Assembly (NCBI GenBank): GCA_030649935.1
Contig: JAUSFN010000023.1
Location: forward strand, 1 to 54,745
Source: Candidatus Planktophila sp.
Lineage (GTDB): Bacteria > Actinomycetota > Actinomycetes > Nanopelagicales > Nanopelagicaceae
DNA length: 54,745 nucleotides
Direction of reading: 5' to 3'
Shown here: positions 51,877 to 54,745 of the stretch, one piece after another
Layout: each line of letters begins with the position of its first letter
Position numbering within the stretch: the stretch's first letter is position 1
The notes under the pieces: generated by a model
What the model was told of the DNA's origin: nothing
Database searches by the model: none
The model's input: only the letters and a program-made list of their open reading frames with translations
Program-made: the position numbers and the translations under genes

Positions 51877-53985
51877 ATGCCTACCGAATTAAAAATGCCA
51901 GAGGGTGCACCTGAAGAAGTGGTTACACATGCATTCGTGCGTGATGTTGATTTAACTGCATTCGGTGGTGCTGGGAAGATGGCTCTGATCACCCTTGATA
52001 ATGGGCAAGACCATAATCGTCCAAATACTTTTGGTCCCGCCTCTTTAATTTCCCTTAAGGAGGCAATTGCTGATGCAATTTCTCGCACACCCGCAGCAAT
52101 AGCGATTACAGGAAAACCATTTATATTCGCCGCTGGTGCTGACTTATCGGCGCTATCTTTTATTGAAAACCGTGATCAGTCTCTTGCAATCGGCAAGTTA
52201 GGCCACGATGTTTTTCGAACTCTCGATGAGTGTGCAATCCCTACCTTTGCATTTATTAATGGATTAGCCTTAGGCGGGGGTCTAGAAGTCGGACTTCACT
52301 GCAATTACCGCACGCTCGCAAGTACCGCATTCACGGCCCTTCCTGAAGTCTTCCTTGGTTTAGTTCCTGGATGGGGCGGTGCAACAATTTTGCCAAAGCT
52401 CATCGGGCCAGAGCGCGCCGTACAAGTAATTATTCTTAACTCACTAAATAACAACACGATGATGAAAGCCAAAGATGCCCTAAAACTGGGTGTAACGGAT
52501 GCAGTTTTCGAACCAGCTGATTTTATTGAACGCTCCATTCAATTCGCCGTATCAGTTTTAAACGGACAATTCATTATTGAACGCAAGGATTACAGCAATG
52601 ATCCTGCATGGGTATCCGCTCTTGAAAGCGGACGAGTTGCAGCTCTCAAGAAATACGGAGGCGCTGAAATTGCCGCACCTAAGAAAGCGCTCGAACTTAT
52701 CGCTGCTGCACAACGCAATACTCGTGGCGAAGGATTTGATGCAGAAGACCAAGCACTCGCTGATTTGACGATGAGTGATCCGCTTCGTGCATCTCTGTAT
52801 GCCTTTAACCTCATTCAAAAAAAGCGCAAGAAAGTTGAGGGTGCACCTAAGCCCGTGCTGGCACGTAAAATTAGTAAGGTCGGTGTTGTTGGTGCCGGGC
52901 TTATGGCTTCACAGTTAGCGCTTATACTTCTTCGCAATCTTAAGTGTCCCATTGTTATGAGCGATATAGATCAAGCGCGCGCTGACAAAGGTGTCGCTTG
53001 GGTCCATAACGAAATAGCTAAAGCCGTGGAAAAGAAGCGAATGAGCCCAGAGTCGGCTGCTCGCCTTGTTCCCTTAATTACTGGCTCTGCCGATCAAAGT
53101 ATTTTCGCAGGGTGCGACTTTATTATCGAGGCGATTTTTGAAGAGCTCGAGCTTAAACAGGAGCTCTTTAAAAAGTTGGAGCAGATCGTCTCACCCGAAT
53201 GCGTACTGGCAACCAACACCTCTTCGCTCTCAGTTGAAAAGATGAGCCAAGGTCTAAAAAATCCCGAACGTGTCGTAGGTTTTCATTTTTTCAATCCAGT
53301 CGCCGTGATGCCTTTGCTAGAAATTGCCCGCACAAGCAGTACCGATGATGCAACAACTGCCACGGCAGTTGCCGTTGGAAAAGAACTCAAAAAGACAATG
53401 ATCATCTGTAAAGACGCCCCAGGATTTGTCGTCAACCGGTTATTAACTCGCTTCATGGGTGAAATTACCGACGCTGTTGATGAGGGAACTCCTCCAGAGA
53501 TTGCCGATAGTGCAATGCGCTCTATAGGTTTTCCAATGTCACCTTTCCAGCTCTTAGATCTTGTTGGTCCTGGTGTGGCCTTACATGTTGCCAAAACTTT
53601 GCATGAGAATTTAGGAGATCGCTATCGAATTTCTCCAACTATGCAGGCGATGGTTGATCAAGGGGTACGAAACTTCTACACCAAGAACGAAGACGGTTCA
53701 ACCTCCACCAATCCTGTTGCGCTTGCTTTAATACCAAAGGGTGGATCACCATCTACGGCAGAACAGGTTCGCATGCGGGCATTAACCGCCCTTGCAGTTG
53801 AGGCTCGAATGATGCTCGACGAAGGTGTAGTTTCTACCGCGGCTGAAATCGATTTATGCATGCTCATGGGCGCTGGTTGGCCAATGCATTTAGGTGGAAT
53901 ACTGCCGTACTTAGATCGAGAAGGAATTAGTGATTCTGTGTGCGGTTTGCGTTTTCATCCACGCGGGGTTGCATCTCTTCCTTAA
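51877..53985 (+). CDS. fadB: 3-hydroxyacyl-CoA dehydrogenase/enoyl-CoA hydratase
   Basis: 702 residues. N-terminal crotonase domain with oxyanion block FAAGADLSALS and EVFLGLVPGWGGAT holding the catalytic Glu region; central NAD domain with VGVVGAGLMASQLALILL; then GFHFFNPVAVMPLLEI and KDAPGFVVNRLL of the hydroxyacyl-CoA dehydrogenase. It performs the hydration and oxidation steps of beta-oxidation. Begins one base after fadA. The 3' end overlaps the dxs gene convergently by 59 bases. Confidence 0.95.
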   Translation: MPTELKMPEGAPEEVVTHAFVRDVDLTAFGGAGKMALITLDNGQDHNRPNTFGPASLISLKEAIADAISRTPAAIAITGKPFIFAAGADLSALSFIENRDQSLAIGKLGHDVFRTLDECAIPTFAFINGLALGGGLEVGLHCNYRTLASTAFTALPEVFLGLVPGWGGATILPKLIGPERAVQVIILNSLNNNTMMKAKDALKLGVTDAVFEPADFIERSIQFAVSVLNGQFIIERKDYSNDPAWVSALESGRVAALKKYGGAEIAAPKKALELIAAAQRNTRGEGFDAEDQALADLTMSDPLRASLYAFNLIQKKRKKVEGAPKPVLARKISKVGVVGAGLMASQLALILLRNLKCPIVMSDIDQARADKGVAWVHNEIAKAVEKKRMSPESAARLVPLITGSADQSIFAGCDFIIEAIFEELELKQELFKKLEQIVSPECVLATNTSSLSVEKMSQGLKNPERVVGFHFFNPVAVMPLLEIARTSSTDDATTATAVAVGKELKKTMIICKDAPGFVVNRLLTRFMGEITDAVDEGTPPEIADSAMRSIGFPMSPFQLLDLVGPGVALHVAKTLHENLGDRYRISPTMQAMVDQGVRNFYTKNEDGSTSTNPVALALIPKGGSPSTAEQVRMRALTALAVEARMMLDEGVVSTAAEIDLCMLMGAGWPMHLGGILPYLDREGISDSVCGLRFHPRGVASLP

Positions 53986-54745
53986 AACTACTGCTCCACT
54001 CAACAACACTTCGTGCAATGTTTTGAGCGGTAATTCCAATATCGCCTAGAATTTCGTTGCGCTTTGAATGCTCCAAGAACTCAAGTGGAACTCCAATTGA
54101 GTGAAGTGGAACATGGATTCCTGCATCGCGTAAAAGTTCAGATATTGAACTTGCTATTCCGCCATGTTTGATTCCATCTTCAAGCACTACAATGCTTGTG
54201 TACCGTTGGGCCATAGCAACCAAAGATTGCGGTAGTGGTTTAACCCATCGGGGATCAATGACGGTTACGCCAACACCCTCCCAAGATGCCTGTGAGGCGG
54301 CCTCCACCGCTAATGCCGCCATCGCTCCAACGCTAATCATGAGGACATCGGCGCTCTCACCACGATATAAAACATCTAGGCCATCTCGTCGCTCAAAGGC
54401 TGGAATATCAATTTGAACCTCGCCTTTGGGAAAGCGCACCATGGATGGGGCATCACTGATATCTATCGCCTCACGAAGTAGTTCACGTAGCCGCGCTCCA
54501 TCTCGCGGAGCGGCAACGTGCAAAGTTGGCACAATTCCCGTCAAAGCTAAATCCCAGATTCCATGGTGTGAAGGCCCATCATCGCCAGTTATACCGGCAC
54601 GATCTAAGACAAAAGTTACCCCTGCCTTGTGGAGAGCAACATCGAGTAGTAGCTGATCAAAGGCTCGATTGAGAAAAGTTGAATACACGGCAATAACTGG
54701 ATGAATTCCCGTAAAGGCCATTCCCGCGGCGCTAGTGACAGCATG
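53927..54745 (-). CDS. dxs: 1-deoxy-D-xylulose-5-phosphate synthase, C-terminal part
   Basis: Partial: the gene begins beyond the right end. The 273 codons here cover the pyrimidine-binding and transketolase C-terminal domains. HAVTSAAGMAFTGIHPVIAV with YSTFLNRAFDQLLLDVA and LDRAGITGDDGPSHHG are DXS signatures. DXS condenses pyruvate and glyceraldehyde 3-phosphate with thiamine diphosphate for isoprenoid, including menaquinone, synthesis. The last 19 or so codons overlap the end of fadB on the other strand and appear as an unconserved tail. Context (RNase D, thiolase/FadB, dxs) is typical for actinobacteria. Confidence 0.94.
   Translation of the reverse strand, partial: HAVTSAAGMAFTGIHPVIAVYSTFLNRAFDQLLLDVALHKAGVTFVLDRAGITGDDGPSHHGIWDLALTGIVPTLHVAAPRDGARLRELLREAIDISDAPSMVRFPKGEVQIDIPAFERRDGLDVLYRGESADVLMISVGAMAALAVEAASQASWEGVGVTVIDPRWVKPLPQSLVAMAQRYTSIVVLEDGIKHGGIASSISELLRDAGIHVPLHSIGVPLEFLEHSKRNEILGDIGITAQNIARSVVEWSSSFKEEMQPRVDENANRTQNH

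Noticed and set aside
1-54745. tRNA, rRNA, insertion sequence or prophage
   Set aside because: I looked for cloverleaf T-loop sequences, rRNA stretches, transposase motifs and terminal inverted repeats by eye and found none; a tRNAscan-SE and ISfinder run would be decisive.

Overview
This window is chromosomal DNA of an actinobacterium. The markers are a diheme cytochrome c / Rieske / cytochrome b trio (qcrCAB) beside aa3-oxidase genes with the actinobacterial subunit IV, the actinobacterial families DUF3043, DUF4191 and DUF3000, an actinobacterial inositol-phosphate synthase, a PimB'-type mannosyltransferase and a SucB with tandem lipoyl domains. Base composition is moderate to low for the phylum. 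Gene spacing is very tight, with many 4-base stop/start overlaps and convergent overlaps. This suggests a streamlined lineage, perhaps freshwater Nanopelagicales (acI-like), but that placement is inference. No tRNA, rRNA, CRISPR array, prophage or insertion sequence was seen.

Layout. 1-8.7 kb: respiratory chain, with ctaE-qcrCAB on the plus strand and erpA-like, adenosine-kinase-like, ctaC, ctaD, ctaF and an EamA transporter on the minus strand. 8.8-10.4 kb: DUF3043 membrane protein and an aldo/keto reductase. 10.4-14.4 kb: a cobalamin riboswitch heading a four-gene operon (secreted SCO2322-like protein, EcfT, fused EcfA-EcfA', S component), probably for corrinoid uptake. 14.3-24.3 kb: gcvT, pepA and a lipoate cluster (lpd, sucB, a TIGR01777 epimerase, lipB, lipA, plsC), broken by a minus-strand Gfo/Idh oxidoreductase. 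24.3-27.05 kb: DUF4191, RDD and glnA with a strong terminator. This order closely follows the Mycobacterium tuberculosis Rv2193-Rv2220 neighbourhood as I recall it.

27.1-38.8 kb looks more accessory: an mscL of clearly higher GC, a GAF-LuxR regulator, a frameshifted one-helix mini-gene, an ion permease, an NCS1 nucleobase permease with an SDR and an enoyl-CoA hydratase, a small LuxR-type HTH protein, a hairpin-rich leader before an uncharacterised membrane protein, ino1 with its PadR regulator and operator, a uracil/xanthine permease with a structured leader, a LysE exporter, and a Cas4/RecB-like Fe-S nuclease.

38.8-46.3 kb returns to conserved content matching Rv2182c-Rv2188c: plsC, a small acidic protein, a Gfo/Idh oxidoreductase, ROK glucokinase, SRPBCC protein, fadD, a minimal two-component pair and pimB. 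With ino1 this covers parts of phosphatidylinositol mannoside and phospholipid synthesis. 46.4-54.7 kb: a compact RibD-C-type reductase, an EamA transporter, DUF3000, an RNase D family protein, an FTR1 iron permease, the fadA-fadB beta-oxidation pair and the 3' end of dxs (cut by the window edge).

The observations most worth a second look are the hairpin-rich leader at 33.55-33.67 kb, the frameshifted mini-gene at 28.5 kb, the sensorless histidine kinase with a shortened ATPase domain at 44.1 kb, the Fe-S PD-(D/E)XK nuclease at 38.2 kb, the hairpin covering the fadA ribosome-binding site at 50.65 kb, and the structured leaders of the uracil permease and glnA.
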